DNA from: Sphingomonas sp. Leaf32 | GTDB taxonomy: Bacteria > Pseudomonadota > Alphaproteobacteria > Sphingomonadales > Sphingomonadaceae | DNA: 64,000 nucleotides | Assembly: GCF_001421765.1 (NCBI RefSeq) | Contig: NZ_LMLA01000001.1 | Span: 1,067,959 to 1,131,958, forward strand | Direction: 5' to 3' | Shown: positions 1-10,983 of the stretch, piece after piece | Numbering within the stretch: the first letter of the stretch is position 1 | Layout: each line of letters begins with the position of its first letter | Notes under the pieces: model-generated | Told to the model about the DNA's origin: nothing | Databases searched by the model: none | The model's input: the letters and a program-made list of their open reading frames with translations, nothing else | Position numbers and translations under genes: made by a program

Positions 1-2404
1 CATAGGCCGAGGTGCGCTTGCCGAAGCCGTTGGCGGTGACGGTCAGGATGAACTCCTCCGCCGCCTCGAACTCCGCCATGCGGTCGGGGGACAGCGTGAC
101 CTCACGCTCGCCTTCCTTCCACGGCGCGGCCTTGAGGTACGCTTCGCGCTCCTCGGCCGTCGCCTGGAAGCCGCCCAGGATCGACAGCGAGATCACCTCA
201 TCGCCCGTCCCCAACGAGATACCGCGCACCCCGGTCGACGTACGGCTCTGGAACTCGCGCACATCGGTTGCGGCAAAGCGGATCGCCTTGCCCGCCTTGG
301 TCGCCAGCAGCACGTCGTCGGTTCCGGTCAGCAGCGCGACGCCGATCAGGCGATCGTCGCTATCATCGTCGAACCGCATGGCGATCTTGCCCGCCGTCGG
401 GATATTGGCGAAGGCGTCCATCGAATTGCGGCGCACCGTCCCGTTGCCGGTCGCGAACATGACGTGTAGGTCGCTCCAGCGTTCCTCGTCCTCGGGCAGC
501 GGCAGGACTGTCGAGATCGTCTCTCCGGCGGCCAGCGGCAGCAGATTTACCATCGGCCGTCCGCGCGTGGCCGGGCCGCCTTCGGGCAGGCGCCACACCT
601 TCATGCGGTACACCTTGCCGGCGGTCGAGAAGAACAGCACCGGGGTATGGGTGCTGGTCACGAACAGGTTCGTGATCGCATCTTCGTCCTTGGTCGCCAT
701 GCCGGCGCGGCCCTTGCCGCCGCGCTTCTGCGCGCGGAACGCGTCGAGCGGGGTACGCTTGATATAGCCCTGCACCGTCACGGTGACGACCATGTCCTCG
801 CGCTCGATCAGGTCCTCGTCGTCGATGCCATCGGCGGCACCGGCGATCTCGGTCCGGCGCGGCGTCGCGAATTCGGCGCGGACATCGACCAGTTCCTGCC
901 GCATCACGGCGTAGAGCTTGGCACGGTTGCCGAGGATTTCGAGCAGATGGCCGATTGATCCGGCCAGTTCCTTCAGCTCCTCGCCGATCTCGTCACGGCC
1001 GAGCGCGGTCAAGCGGTGGAGGCGCAGGTCGAGGATCGCGCGGACCTGCAGGTCGGACAGGCGATAGAAATCGCCGGTCGTGTCCGATTCAACCGCCTCG
1101 ACCAGCTTGAGATAGGACGCGATCTCGGCGATCGGCCATTCGCGCGCCAGCAGCGCGGCACGGGCGGCGGCGGGGCTTTCCGACCCGCGGATGATGCGCA
1201 CCACCTCATCGAGATTGGTGACCGCGATGACGAGGCCGAGCAACAGATGCGCCCGCTCGCGCGCCTTCGCCAGTTCGTATTTCGACCGGCGGGTGATGAC
1301 CTCTTCGCGGAAGCCGACGAACGCGTCGATGATCTGCGACAGGTTCAGCAGTTCGGGGCGGCCGCCCCGGATCGCCAGCATGTTGGCGGCGAAGCTCGAC
1401 TGCGCCGGGGTGTGCCGCCACAGCTGGTTGAGCACCACGTCGGGCGTCGCATCGCGCTTCAGGTCGATAACGATGCGCACGCCTTCGCGGTTCGATTCGT
1501 CGCGAATGTCGCTGACGCCTTCGATCCTTTTGTCCTTGGCGGCTTCGGCGATCTTTTCGACCAGCCCCGATTTGCCGACCTGAAACGGGATTTCGGTCAG
1601 CACGATCGAGCGGCGTTCACCGCGCGCCTCTACGATGTGGCGCGACCGCAGGATGATCGACCCGCGCCCGCCGGCATAGGCGGCGCGCGCGCCGGCCCGG
1701 CCCAGCATCAGCGCGCCGGTCGGAAAATCCGGTCCGGGCACGATCTCGCACAGTTCCTCGTGGGTCAGCGGCTCGCTGCCCTCGACCCGGCGGTCGATGG
1801 TGGCGAGGCAGGCATCGACCACTTCGCCCAGATTGTGCGGCGGCACGTTGGTCGCCATGCCGACCGCGATCCCGCCCGCGCCGTTGACCAGCAGGTTCGG
1901 GAAGCGTGCCGGCAGCACCGCCGGTTCGCGCTCCGAACCGTCATAGTTCGGCACGAAATCGACGGTATCCTTGTCGAGATCGTCGAGCAGCGCCATCGCC
2001 GACTTGGCGAGCCGCGCCTCGGTATAGCGCATCGCGGCGGGCGGATCGGGGTCCATCGACCCGAAGTTCCCCTGACCATCGATCAGCGGCAGCCGCATCG
2101 ACCATGGCTGCGCCATACGCGCCAGCGCGTCATAGATCGCGGTGTCGCCATGCGGGTGATATTTACCCATGACGTCGCCGACGATGCGCGCCGACTTGCG
2201 ATACGCCTTGCCCGGTACGAAGCCGCTTTCCTGCGCCGAATAGAGAATGCGGCGATGCACCGGCTTCAACCCGTCGCGCACGTCGGGCAGCGCGCGGGAG
2301 ACGATGACGCTCATGGCATAGTCAAGATAGCTCGACCGCATCTCGTCCACGATCGAGATGGGGGCGATGTCGGATGGGTCGGCGATCAGCGTCGCGTCTG
2401 TCAA
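1..2404 (-). CDS. gyrA: DNA gyrase subunit A (3' end cut by window edge)
   Basis: ATP-dependent negative supercoiling of DNA together with GyrB; this subunit carries the DNA-cleaving tyrosine. About 801 codons are visible; the C-terminal end lies outside the window. Seen: the start region [40 protein letters not shown], the catalytic tyrosine in [10 protein letters not shown] (about residue 127), and the GyrA-specific box QKRGGKG, which separates it from ParC. The quinolone-resistance region reads [10 protein letters not shown], with Thr at the position equal to E. coli Ser83 and Asp at the position of Asp87. I chose a TTG start (codons for [17 protein letters not shown]) because no ATG lies close upstream in frame; the start is the least certain part. 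It diverges from the MscS gene across 98 bp. Confidence 0.95.
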   Translation of the reverse strand, partial: MTDATLIADPSDIAPISIVDEMRSSYLDYAMSVIVSRALPDVRDGLKPVHRRILYSAQESGFVPGKAYRKSARIVGDVMGKYHPHGDTAIYDALARMAQPWSMRLPLIDGQGNFGSMDPDPPAAMRYTEARLAKSAMALLDDLDKDTVDFVPNYDGSEREPAVLPARFPNLLVNGAGGIAVGMATNVPPHNLGEVVDACLATIDRRVEGSEPLTHEELCEIVPGPDFPTGALMLGRAGARAAYAGGRGSIILRSRHIVEARGERRSIVLTEIPFQVGKSGLVEKIAEAAKDKRIEGVSDIRDESNREGVRIVIDLKRDATPDVVLNQLWRHTPAQSSFAANMLAIRGGRPELLNLSQIIDAFVGFREEVITRRSKYELAKARERAHLLLGLVIAVTNLDEVVRIIRGSESPAAARAALLAREWPIAEIASYLKLVEAVESDTTGDFYRLSDLQVRAILDLRLHRLTALGRDEIGEELKELAGSIGHLLEILGNRAKLYAVMRQELVDVRAEFATPRRTEIAGAADGIDDEDLIEREDMVVTVTVQGYIKRTPLDAFRAQKRGGKGRAGMATKDEDAITNLFVTSTHTPVLFFSTAGKVYRMKVWRLPEGGPATRGRPMVNLLPLAAGETISTVLPLPEDEERWSDLHVMFATGNGTVRRNSMDAFANIPTAGKIAMRFDDDSDDRLIGVALLTGTDDVLLATKAGKAIRFAATDVREFQSRTSTGVRGISLGTGDEVISLSILGGFQATAEEREAYLKAAPWKEGEREVTLSPDRMAEFEAAEEFILTVTANGFGKRTSAY

Positions 2405-2502
2405 AGTTCGATGCTTTCGGGGAATGTTTCGGTTGCGTGGCAGACTAGCCGGTCGGGGGGCGAAAGCCAAGTCTCGCGACCGTATCGCGCCCGTTTCGGA
2501 AC

Positions 2503-3609
2503 ATGCTGCGGCGCAGCGTGTTGGCCTTTGTGATGCACGACCTGCAACGTTTCCTGAACACCCTGCCGCCGGCGGCGGTCGACGTGGGTACTGTGGCCCT
2601 GTCGGTTCTCGCCGCACTGCTGCTACACGCCGCCACGTTCCGGGTGTTGCGTCGCTTCGCCGCGCGGACGCCGGGGTCGGTCGACGATGTCTACGTCGAC
2701 CATGCCTGGAGACCGATGCGGTGGATTCTGGTCGCGATGGCATTGGCCAGCGTCCGACGTCCCCTGCGCCTGCCGGACCGCTGGGACGATTTGTGGACCC
2801 AGATGGCAGGACTGGTAGTGCCGCTGTTGATGGGATGGTTCGCCATCGCCATGATCCGCGCGTCGGTCAAGGCGATCGAGGTCGCGACCGACATCACCGT
2901 CGCCGACAATCTGCGCGCCCGCCGCCGCCGCACGCGCAGTGCGATCCTCGGCCGTATCGCGATCATCGCGATCGGGTTCGTCACGGTCTGTCTGATGCTG
3001 TTGTCGATCCCCAGCATCCGCTCGATCGGCGTAACCCTGATGGCGTCCGCGGGGCTGGCCGGCCTCGCGGTCGGCGCGGCGGCGCAGCCGGCGCTCAAGA
3101 ACATCATCGCCGGCGTGCAGATGGCATTCACCGAACCGATCCGCATCGACGACGTGGTTATTATCGAGAATGAATGGGGCCGGATCGAGGAGATCCGCCT
3201 GACCTACGTCGTCGTCCGGCTGTGGGACGAGCGCCGTCTGGTCGTGCCGGTATCGAAATTCCTCGAATCAAGCTTCCAGAACTGGACCCGCACGACCAGC
3301 GGCCTGCTGGGGTCGGCGTTCTTCTGGCTCGATCCGATCACCAACATCCCCCGGCTGCGCGAGAAGTTCGAGGAACTGGTGAAGGCCGATCCGCTATGGG
3401 ACGGGCGCGCCTATGTCCTGCAGGTGACCGACACCAAGCCCGATGCGATCGAGGTCCGTATCCTCGCCACCGCGTCCGACGCGGCGCGGGCCTTCGACCT
3501 GCGCTGTTCGCTGCGCGAGGGGGTGTTGGCGTATATCAGGGATGAGATGCCCGAGGCGCTGCCGCGTCGTCGGGTCGCGGTCGATGGGCAGCCGCTGTCG
3601 CCCGGTTAA
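2503..3609 (+). CDS. MscS-family mechanosensitive ion channel
   Basis: Predicted small-conductance mechanosensitive channel of the inner membrane, which would release solutes on osmotic downshock. The 368-residue protein has hydrophobic segments near residues 27-47, 75-90, 102-120 and 148-165, followed by the Gly/Ala-rich pore helix (ASAGLAGLAVGAAAQPALKN, about residues 187-206) and the soluble MscS beta domain (FTEPIRIDDVVIIENEWGRI, then VPVSKFLESSFQNWTR). This order is typical of the family. An in-frame ATG at 2533 is an alternative start that would remove ten residues; 2503 is kept because a GGAA stretch precedes it. It stands alone, divergent from gyrA, and is followed by a palindromic repeat pair. 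Confidence 0.88.
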   Translation: MLRRSVLAFVMHDLQRFLNTLPPAAVDVGTVALSVLAALLLHAATFRVLRRFAARTPGSVDDVYVDHAWRPMRWILVAMALASVRRPLRLPDRWDDLWTQMAGLVVPLLMGWFAIAMIRASVKAIEVATDITVADNLRARRRRTRSAILGRIAIIAIGFVTVCLMLLSIPSIRSIGVTLMASAGLAGLAVGAAAQPALKNIIAGVQMAFTEPIRIDDVVIIENEWGRIEEIRLTYVVVRLWDERRLVVPVSKFLESSFQNWTRTTSGLLGSAFFWLDPITNIPRLREKFEELVKADPLWDGRAYVLQVTDTKPDAIEVRILATASDAARAFDLRCSLREGVLAYIRDEMPEALPRRRVAVDGQPLSPG

Positions 3610-3611
3610 GC

Positions 3612-3706
3612 GTCATTCCGGCGAAGGCCGGAATCTACGGACGGGCAACGTTGCGTTTCTTCCGAGATGCCTCGTAACCATGGATTCCGGCCTTCGCCGG
3701 AATGAC
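3612..3706. repeat. REP-like inverted repeat pair
   Basis: Two 23-bp arms (3612-3634 and 3684-3706) are exact reverse complements, and each is itself palindromic around CCGGCGAAGGCCGG. They sit between the convergent ends of the MscS gene and the DUF885 gene. The same family recurs at 20151-20246, and shorter relatives at about 12727-12749 and 29794-29816. They could fold as a transcription-stopping hairpin, but no T-run follows. Confidence 0.8.
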
Positions 3707-3716
3707 GGGGGCAGTA

Positions 3717-5537
3717 CTAAGCGTTACGCCCAGCCACAAACGCATCAATGTTGCGGCCCAGCACCGTCATCGGCACCCCGCCACCCTGCACGACGGCATC
3801 GTTGAACGCCTTGAAATCATAGCGCGGCCCGAGCGCCGTCTTCGCCCGGTCGCGCAGGCGGTTGATCTCCGAGTGGCCGACCTTGTAGCCGCACGCCTGG
3901 CCCGGCCACGAACAATAGCGATCGACCTCGCCCGACACCTCTTCGACGCTCGACCCGTTGGTGCTGGCGAACCACTGCACCGCCTGTTCGCGGGTCCAGC
4001 GTTTGGCGTGCAGCCCGGTATCGACCACCATCCGGCAGGCGCGGAACGCGATCGACTGGAGATAGCCGAGCCGCCCGACCGGATCGCCGTCATACGCCCC
4101 CAGCTCGTCGCCCAGCTGTTCGGAATAGAGCGCCCAGCCCTCCGAAAAGGCGTTGAACTGCAACAACGAGCGGATCAGCGGTAGGCGGAACGTATATTCG
4201 CCCTGCCACACATGGCCCGGGATCGCCTCGTGATAGACCAAAGTCGGCAGCGAATAGCGGGTCCATAGCTCGGTCGTGCGCAGGTTGATCCACATCTTGC
4301 CCGGCACCTTGCCGTCGATCGACCCCGGACCGCCATAGGCGCCCGGCGCGCCCGCTTCCTCGACCACCGGGATGCGGCGGACCTCGACATTGCCCGGCGC
4401 CAGCGTGTTGAACGCGCGGGGCATCCGGGCGCGGATGTCGGTCAGGCGGTTCTGGACCAGCGCCATGATCTGCGCCCGCCCGGCATCGTCATTGGGAAAG
4501 GTGTAGCGCGGGTCCTTACCCAGCGCCGTCATCCGTTCGCCCACGCTGCCCTTGGTAAGCCCAAGCGACTTCAGGATGACGTCCATCTGCCCCTGCAACG
4601 CGGCCAGTTCCTCCTTGCCGCGTGCATGGACCTCGTCCGGGGTCATCGTCGTGGTGGTCGAGGCGCGCAGGCCCCAGGCATACCACGCATCGCCATCGGG
4701 CCGCGCCCACATGCCCGCGTCGGACGTCGCGCGCGCGCGATCGGCGCGGATGGCAGCCAATTGTCGTTCCAGCGCCGGCTTGACCCGGTCGCGGGCGACG
4801 GCGGTGGCACTGGCGGTCCAGTCGCCGGGAATGTCCCTGGTACGCCGACCAAGCGACGTCACGATGTCCCATCCCGCCGGATCGCCCGACACCGATTGCT
4901 CCAACTGGCGGATCGTCTTGTCCAGCAGGAAGTCGGGCGGCACCACGCCGCGCGCGGATGCGGCGCGCACCCGCTGCGTCTCGTCATCGAGTTGGCGGGC
5001 ATAGCTGTCGAGCCGGGCGAGATACGCTTCGGCATCGGTGCGCTCGGAGATGCTGTGATCGCTATCGAGGAAGCGCGGCACGTCGAGATACGCGCCGACA
5101 TTCTGGATCACGACATACGGCGTGTTGCGCCACCCGCCGACGGCGACGTCGCCATAGGGCAGGGCGAAGCCGTCCAGCGCGGTTTCGAACGCGGTCTTGA
5201 CCACGTCGATGTCGGTCCGCGTCGCGGGAGACAGCGGCGCGGTGTCGATCCGCTTCAGCGTCGCGACATGCGCCCGCAGGTGATCGGCGACCCTCCGCTG
5301 CCCCGCCGCCGAGCGATCGCCCAGCCGCGACTTCAGTGCGGCGCGCGCGCCCGTATCGATGCCGAGGCTGCTTGCGGTTTCCGGCGAGTCGAGCAGCATC
5401 GCGTCGGCGATTTTCGACAACGCCGCCTCCGCCGCCTTGTCGGGTGCCGTCCCGCCACCCTGCGCCCGGACCGGCAGTGCAACGGTCAGGGTCGAGGCGG
5501 CGGCACCGGCGATCCAGTCGCGGCGGGTGATGTCCAT
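3717..5537 (-). CDS. DUF885 family, predicted exported metallopeptidase-like protein
   Basis: A 606-residue protein of the DUF885 family, whose members are thought to be metal-dependent peptidases; the substrate is unknown. The N-terminus MDITRRDWIAGAAASTLTV followed by a cleavage-like ALPVRAQ looks like a twin-arginine export signal, so a periplasmic or lipid-attached location is likely. The HExxxGH-type motif YHEAIPGHVWQGEY and the downstream FNAFSEGWALYSEQLG (second metal-site region) are both intact. The start at 5537 is chosen over upstream in-frame codons because an AGGAAAG ribosome site precedes it and the signal peptide begins there. The gene follows the nfeD gene after 56 bp on the same strand. 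Confidence 0.85.
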   Translation of the reverse strand: MDITRRDWIAGAAASTLTVALPVRAQGGGTAPDKAAEAALSKIADAMLLDSPETASSLGIDTGARAALKSRLGDRSAAGQRRVADHLRAHVATLKRIDTAPLSPATRTDIDVVKTAFETALDGFALPYGDVAVGGWRNTPYVVIQNVGAYLDVPRFLDSDHSISERTDAEAYLARLDSYARQLDDETQRVRAASARGVVPPDFLLDKTIRQLEQSVSGDPAGWDIVTSLGRRTRDIPGDWTASATAVARDRVKPALERQLAAIRADRARATSDAGMWARPDGDAWYAWGLRASTTTTMTPDEVHARGKEELAALQGQMDVILKSLGLTKGSVGERMTALGKDPRYTFPNDDAGRAQIMALVQNRLTDIRARMPRAFNTLAPGNVEVRRIPVVEEAGAPGAYGGPGSIDGKVPGKMWINLRTTELWTRYSLPTLVYHEAIPGHVWQGEYTFRLPLIRSLLQFNAFSEGWALYSEQLGDELGAYDGDPVGRLGYLQSIAFRACRMVVDTGLHAKRWTREQAVQWFASTNGSSVEEVSGEVDRYCSWPGQACGYKVGHSEINRLRDRAKTALGPRYDFKAFNDAVVQGGGVPMTVLGRNIDAFVAGRNA

Positions 5538-5593
5538 GGGGCTTTCCTTGAAGCGGCGTTGTCGCCCCTGTGTCCCGCGCCGCGACCGGCGCG

Positions 5594-6028
5594 TCAATCG
5601 TCGGCGACGACGCTTAACACCGCGCCGGACACGCCGACGATGCGTACCCGCGTGCCGACGGCCTGATCGGGGCCGCGCGCGATCCACTCGCTGTCGCCGA
5701 CCCGCACCCGCCCGCTGCCGTCGGCAATCGCCTCGACCACGGTCACCGACTGACCGATCAGTCGCGCCCCCCGGTCGTTGAGCAGCGGATCGTCGCTCTC
5801 GACCGGATAGTCGCTATACCAGCGCCGCCCGATCAGCACCGTCACCACGCTCCACGCGCCGAACACTGCCAGCTCGGCGGTAAGCGTCAGTGCCGGGAAC
5901 AGCAGCGCGAGCAGTCCGGTAATCCCCGCCGCGATCGCGATGAACACCAGGAATACGCCCGGCACCGCCAGCTCCGCTACGCCCAGCGCGACTGCCAGCA
6001 GCAGCCAGGCATAGCCGCTGTCGATCAT
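5594..6028 (-). CDS. NfeD-like membrane protein
   Basis: A 144-residue NfeD-family partner of the neighbouring SPFH protein. Three hydrophobic segments fill residues 5-70 (WLLLAVALGVAELAVPGVFL; then an Ala/Gly-rich and a Leu/Ala-rich segment). The C-terminal half is a small OB-fold-like domain (GARLIGQSVTVVEAIADGSG, then VGTRVRIVGVSGAVLSVVADD split over residues 123-143). It starts inside the last codons of the upstream SPFH gene with an ATGA overlap, so the two are almost certainly co-translated. The NfeD-SPFH pairing is widely conserved and linked to membrane microdomain organisation. No protease domain is present, so this is the short NfeD class. Confidence 0.88.
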   Translation of the reverse strand: MIDSGYAWLLLAVALGVAELAVPGVFLVFIAIAAGITGLLALLFPALTLTAELAVFGAWSVVTVLIGRRWYSDYPVESDDPLLNDRGARLIGQSVTVVEAIADGSGRVRVGDSEWIARGPDQAVGTRVRIVGVSGAVLSVVADD

Positions 6029-7002
6029 CGCGCGGGCGGCTCGAACGGACCGATCGGGCGTTCGCGCGCCGGCGGGGAAGAGGCCGCCGCCTTGCTCTCG
6101 CTTAGCGCCTCCCTGGCCAGCTGGCCGATGCCGCCCAGCGTCCCGATCAGCTGCGTCGCCTCGACCGGGAACAGGATCGTCTTGGCATTGGGGCTGGTGG
6201 CAAACTTGCCGACCGCCTCGACATATTTCTGCGCGATGAAATAGTTGATCGCCTGCGTGCCCCCGGCCTCGATCGCGTCGCTGACCACCTGTGTTGCCTT
6301 GGCTTCCGCTTCCGCCGCGCGTTCGCGTGCCTCGGAGTCGCGGAAAGCGGACTCGCGCCGGCCTTCGGCTTCGAGGATGCGGGCCTGTTTCTGCCCTTCG
6401 GCCCGCAGGATTTCGGAGGCGCGGGTGCCTTCCGCCTCCAGGATGTTGGCCCGCTTCTCGCGCTCCGCCTTCATCTGCCGGCCCATGGCGTTGACGATGT
6501 CGGCGGGCGGGCGGATGTCCTTGATCTCGACGCGGGTGATCTTCACCCCCCACGGGTTCGTCGCATGATCGACCACGCCCAGCAGGCGCGCATTGATCTC
6601 GTCGCGCTTCGACAGCGTTTCGTCGAGGTCCATCGACCCCATCACAGTGCGCAGGTTCGTCGTCGTGATCTGTTGCAGCGCCACGTACAGGTCGGACACC
6701 TCATAGGCCGCCTTGGCCGGGTCCAGCACCTGAAAGAACACGACGCCATCGGTCGATACCATCGCATTGTCGCGGGTGATGATCTCCTGCCCCGGAATGT
6801 CGATCACCTGTTCCATCATGTTCACCTTCCGGCCGACGCGATAGAAGAACGCCGGGTAGAAATTGAACCCCGGCTTGGCGACGGCGGTGAAGCGACCGAA
6901 ATGCTCGATGGTATATTGGTGCCCCTGCGTCACGATCTTCACGCTGGCGAACAGGTATAGCACGACCATCAATACGATCGCTGCGATCAGGCCCAGGAGC
7001 AT
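6025..7002 (-). CDS. SPFH/band-7 domain protein (stomatin-like, QmcA type)
   Basis: A 325-residue membrane-anchored band-7 protein. One N-terminal membrane segment (residues 3-22) is followed by the SPFH domain, which includes EHFGRFTAVAKPGFNFYPAF, VIDIPGQEIITRDNAMVSTD and GVKITRVEIKDIRPP. After that comes a long charged, Ala/Glu-rich coiled-coil (about residues 175-245, with AEGQKQARILEAEGRRESAF) and a C-terminal FIAQKYVEAVGKFA segment. Related proteins form large oligomeric cages on the inner membrane and modulate FtsH-like proteases; that role here is inferred from family membership. It heads a two-gene unit with nfeD and diverges from the lyase gene over 52 bp. Confidence 0.9.
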   Translation of the reverse strand: MLLGLIAAIVLMVVLYLFASVKIVTQGHQYTIEHFGRFTAVAKPGFNFYPAFFYRVGRKVNMMEQVIDIPGQEIITRDNAMVSTDGVVFFQVLDPAKAAYEVSDLYVALQQITTTNLRTVMGSMDLDETLSKRDEINARLLGVVDHATNPWGVKITRVEIKDIRPPADIVNAMGRQMKAEREKRANILEAEGTRASEILRAEGQKQARILEAEGRRESAFRDSEARERAAEAEAKATQVVSDAIEAGGTQAINYFIAQKYVEAVGKFATSPNAKTILFPVEATQLIGTLGGIGQLAREALSESKAAASSPPARERPIGPFEPPAR

Positions 7003-7054
7003 CGGTCTTCACCCTGCTTGTGTTTCGTCCTACGCTGTCTAGCATGGCGCGACC

Positions 7055-7855
7055 ATGGAACCAGCGATAACCCTAGCGCCGCGTAGCGTTTTGTTCGTGC
7101 CTGCGGTCCGGCCCAGCATGATCGCAAAGGCGGCGGGGTTGTCCGCCGACCTGATCGTCCTCGATCTGGAGGATTCGGTGCGGGACGGGGACAAGGCGGC
7201 GGCGCGAGAGGCGCTGCCGGTGTCGCTCGAACTGCTCCATGGGCGAAGCGCCGCCGTGCGGATCAACGCGCCCGATACGGCCGGTTTTGCCGACGATCTG
7301 GCCGCGATCGGCTCGGTCGGAGTGGCGCTTACCGTCGTGCCGAAAGTTGAGTCGCCCGACGACCTGACCCCGCTTGATGGCCGTCCGGTATTGGCGATGA
7401 TCGAGACGCCGAAGGGTGTGCTGGCGGCGGCGCGGATTGCAGCGACGCCCGGAGTCGTCGGACTGATGGTCGGCACGAACGATCTGGCCGCGTCGTTGCG
7501 CTTGCCGCCCGGTGCCGGCCGCACGCCGCTGTCCCATGCGTTGCAGGCGATCGTCCTGGCTGCTCGCGCCGCTGACGGCTGGGCGATCGACGGCGTGTTC
7601 AATGCCTTGAACGACGCCGATGGACTGGCCCGCGAATGCGCGGAAGGACGCGCAACCGGGTTCGATGGCAAGTCGCTGATCCACCCCGACCAGATCGCCA
7701 TCGCCAACACCGCCTTTTCGCCCAGCACGGCCGAACTGGACGAGGCGAATGCGATCGTCGCTGCCGCACGGGGCGGGGCCGAACGCTTTCAGGATCGTAT
7801 GATCGAGGACATGCACGTCGAAATGGCACGCCGGCTGCTGCAACGCGCGCGTTGA
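7055..7855 (+). CDS. HpcH/HpaI aldolase / citrate lyase beta (CitE-like) protein
   Basis: A 266-residue CitE-like CoA-ester lyase or thioesterase-type enzyme with a TIM-barrel fold. Seen are LFVPAVRPSMIAKAAG (substrate loop), ADLIVLDLEDSVRDGDKAAA (the conserved D-LEDSV metal-site segment), RINAPDTAGFADDL, LAMIETPKGVLAAARIA (ETP/K motif), LMVGTNDLAASLR and the C-terminal GFDGKSLIHPDQIAIANTAF. The family acts on malyl-, citramalyl- or citryl-CoA; with no citD or citF nearby it is not part of a classical citrate lyase. The ribosome site is weak, so the exact start is less certain than the frame. Confidence 0.88.
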   Translation: MEPAITLAPRSVLFVPAVRPSMIAKAAGLSADLIVLDLEDSVRDGDKAAAREALPVSLELLHGRSAAVRINAPDTAGFADDLAAIGSVGVALTVVPKVESPDDLTPLDGRPVLAMIETPKGVLAAARIAATPGVVGLMVGTNDLAASLRLPPGAGRTPLSHALQAIVLAARAADGWAIDGVFNALNDADGLARECAEGRATGFDGKSLIHPDQIAIANTAFSPSTAELDEANAIVAAARGGAERFQDRMIEDMHVEMARRLLQRAR

Positions 7856-7892
7856 CGCTTGCCCGTAACGGTTCGGGTCGATAGTGGGGCGC

Positions 7893-9344
7893 ATGACGCT
7901 CCGCCCGATCCTCGGACTCGCCGCCCTGCTGTGCAGCACGACGTCGGTCCTTGCCCAGTCGATCACGCCGCAGATGCTGCGCGACCATGTCGCCGTCCTT
8001 GCCGGCGATGCCTATGAGGGCCGCGAACCCGGAACGCCGGGCGGCGATCGTGCCGAAGCCTATGTGCTGCAGGCGTTCGCCGCTGCCGGACTGAAGCCCG
8101 GCGCACCCGATGGTCGCTGGCGGCAGGAAGTCGCGATGGCCGAGCATCAGGCCGGGGCGCTCAGCGCCGTCGTGCGGCAGGGATCGCGCGGCACGACGCT
8201 GACCACCGAACAGATTGCCGGCCTTGGCCTGTCGCCGACCACCGTGATCCGGCGCGCGCCGCTGGTCTTTGTCGGCCGCGGCGCGCCCGACCAGATGAAG
8301 GGCGCGAAGCTGGCCGGGGCGGTTGCGGTCGTCATGGGCGGGACCGCGCCGGATGCCCCGCAAGTGCCCACCGCCGATCGGAATGCGGCGCTGCTGGCGG
8401 CCGGAGCGGTCGGCGTTCTCCTCATCGCGCCGCCGAAGGCACCATGGACCGACGTCGCGCATAGTTTTTCGACCGCGACCATCGCCGGTACGCCGCACCG
8501 CCCTGATTTCAGCGGTGTCGTACCGGCCAGCCTTTCCGACACCCTGTTCGGCCGTTCCGCTGCCGATCTGCGCAAGGCCGCGATCGCGCCGGACTTCCGC
8601 CCGTTTCGCGGGAAGGCGACGATTGATATAGCTGCAACCGGCACCGTGCGTCGCTACACGACCGCGAATATCGTCGGCATGATCCCGGGCACCGTCATGC
8701 CCAACGAAGCCGTCCTGCTGTCGGCGCATTGGGATCACATCGGCATCTGCCGTCCCGAAGGCGTCGCCGACCGAATCTGCAATGGCGCTGCCGACAATGC
8801 CAGCGGCACCGCGATCCTGATCGAAGTGGCAAGGGTCCTCGCCAAAGGACCGCGCCCGGCTCGCAGCATTTATTTTGTCGCGACCACCGCGGAGGAAAAG
8901 GGCCTGATCGGCGCCGACGCCTATGCCGCCGCCATTGCCGACACCCCGCTGAAGGTCGTCGCGAACCTGAATATCGATACCGCCGCGATCGTGCCGACCA
9001 GTATGCCGGTGGCAATGGTCGGGCGCGGCAATTATCCGAAGATCGATGCGATCGTCGATGCCACCGCCCGGTCGATCGGCCGCAAGGTCGATACCGACAC
9101 CGAAGCGAACATCATGGTGCAGCGGCAGGACGGCTGGGCGTTCGGCAAGCGCGGCATTCCCGCCGTCATGGCAACCGGCTCGGTCAGCGACATGAAGCGG
9201 TTGTTCGCCTATCTCGACGGCCCGTACCACAAACCGAACGACGACCTCGCGCACATCGACCTGTCGGGTGCCGCCGAGGATGCCGACCTGCACGTGGCGC
9301 TTGCCCGTGCCCTTGCCGATCCCGCCCGCTACCCCGCCAACTGA
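7893..9344 (+). CDS. M28 family zinc aminopeptidase, exported
   Basis: Predicted exported two-zinc peptidase of 483 residues. A signal peptide (MTLRPILGLAALLCSTTSVLAQ) is followed by a PA-like insert (about residues 125-210) and the M28 catalytic domain with all expected parts: SAHWDHIGIC (His and Asp ligands), GAADNASGTAI (bridging Asp), ATTAEEKGLIGA (catalytic Glu and Glu ligand), NLNIDTAAIV (Asp ligand) and the last histidine in GPYHKPNDDL. ATG at 7893 is chosen over a GTG at 7884 because it starts the signal peptide directly. It probably degrades peptides in the periplasm. It lies 18 bp upstream of guaB, so read-through into guaB is possible. Confidence 0.9.
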   Translation: MTLRPILGLAALLCSTTSVLAQSITPQMLRDHVAVLAGDAYEGREPGTPGGDRAEAYVLQAFAAAGLKPGAPDGRWRQEVAMAEHQAGALSAVVRQGSRGTTLTTEQIAGLGLSPTTVIRRAPLVFVGRGAPDQMKGAKLAGAVAVVMGGTAPDAPQVPTADRNAALLAAGAVGVLLIAPPKAPWTDVAHSFSTATIAGTPHRPDFSGVVPASLSDTLFGRSAADLRKAAIAPDFRPFRGKATIDIAATGTVRRYTTANIVGMIPGTVMPNEAVLLSAHWDHIGICRPEGVADRICNGAADNASGTAILIEVARVLAKGPRPARSIYFVATTAEEKGLIGADAYAAAIADTPLKVVANLNIDTAAIVPTSMPVAMVGRGNYPKIDAIVDATARSIGRKVDTDTEANIMVQRQDGWAFGKRGIPAVMATGSVSDMKRLFAYLDGPYHKPNDDLAHIDLSGAAEDADLHVALARALADPARYPAN

Positions 9345-10820
<1,476 letters not shown>

Positions 10821-10844
10821 TCGTCCCCGCGCCGACAGACTGTG

Positions 10845-10882
10845 AAACTGCGCTCTCGGCCAATGCCGGCGGGCGCAGTTTT
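10845..10882 (+). terminator. hairpin terminator after guaB
   Basis: A 9-bp perfect stem (AAACTGCGC at 10845-10853 and GCGCAGTTT at 10873-10881) closes a GC-rich loop and ends in TTTT. It lies 25 bp past the guaB stop, so it fits an intrinsic terminator. Confidence 0.7.
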
Positions 10883-10900
10883 GCATATGAGATACGTCGA

Positions 10901-10939
10901 GATACGGATCGATCCGCGTATCCTGCTGGATTGATCCAG
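10901..10939. promoter_or_regulatory. two adjacent palindromes upstream of the RsmB-like gene
   Basis: Positions 10901-10922 form a near-palindrome (GATACGGATCGATCC then GCGTATC) and 10926-10939 a perfect one (CTGGATTGATCCAG). They lie 45-83 bp before the start of the methyltransferase gene, after the guaB terminator, where a promoter and operator are expected. The binding protein is unknown. Confidence 0.4.
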
Positions 10940-10983
10940 GTTATTTTGGTAGCCGTTGGTATGGAATTTCAGGACCTTCTCGC

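Noticed and set aside
2080..2180. Thr at the GyrA position equal to E. coli Ser83, as a quinolone-resistance change
   Set aside because: Thr is the normal residue there in several bacteria (for example Pseudomonas aeruginosa), and Asp at the second position is kept; no sign of acquired resistance.
1016..2533. Long plus-strand open frame opposite gyrA
   Set aside because: It is the antisense shadow of gyrA, rich in Arg/Asp/His with no domain; high GC opens such frames widely.
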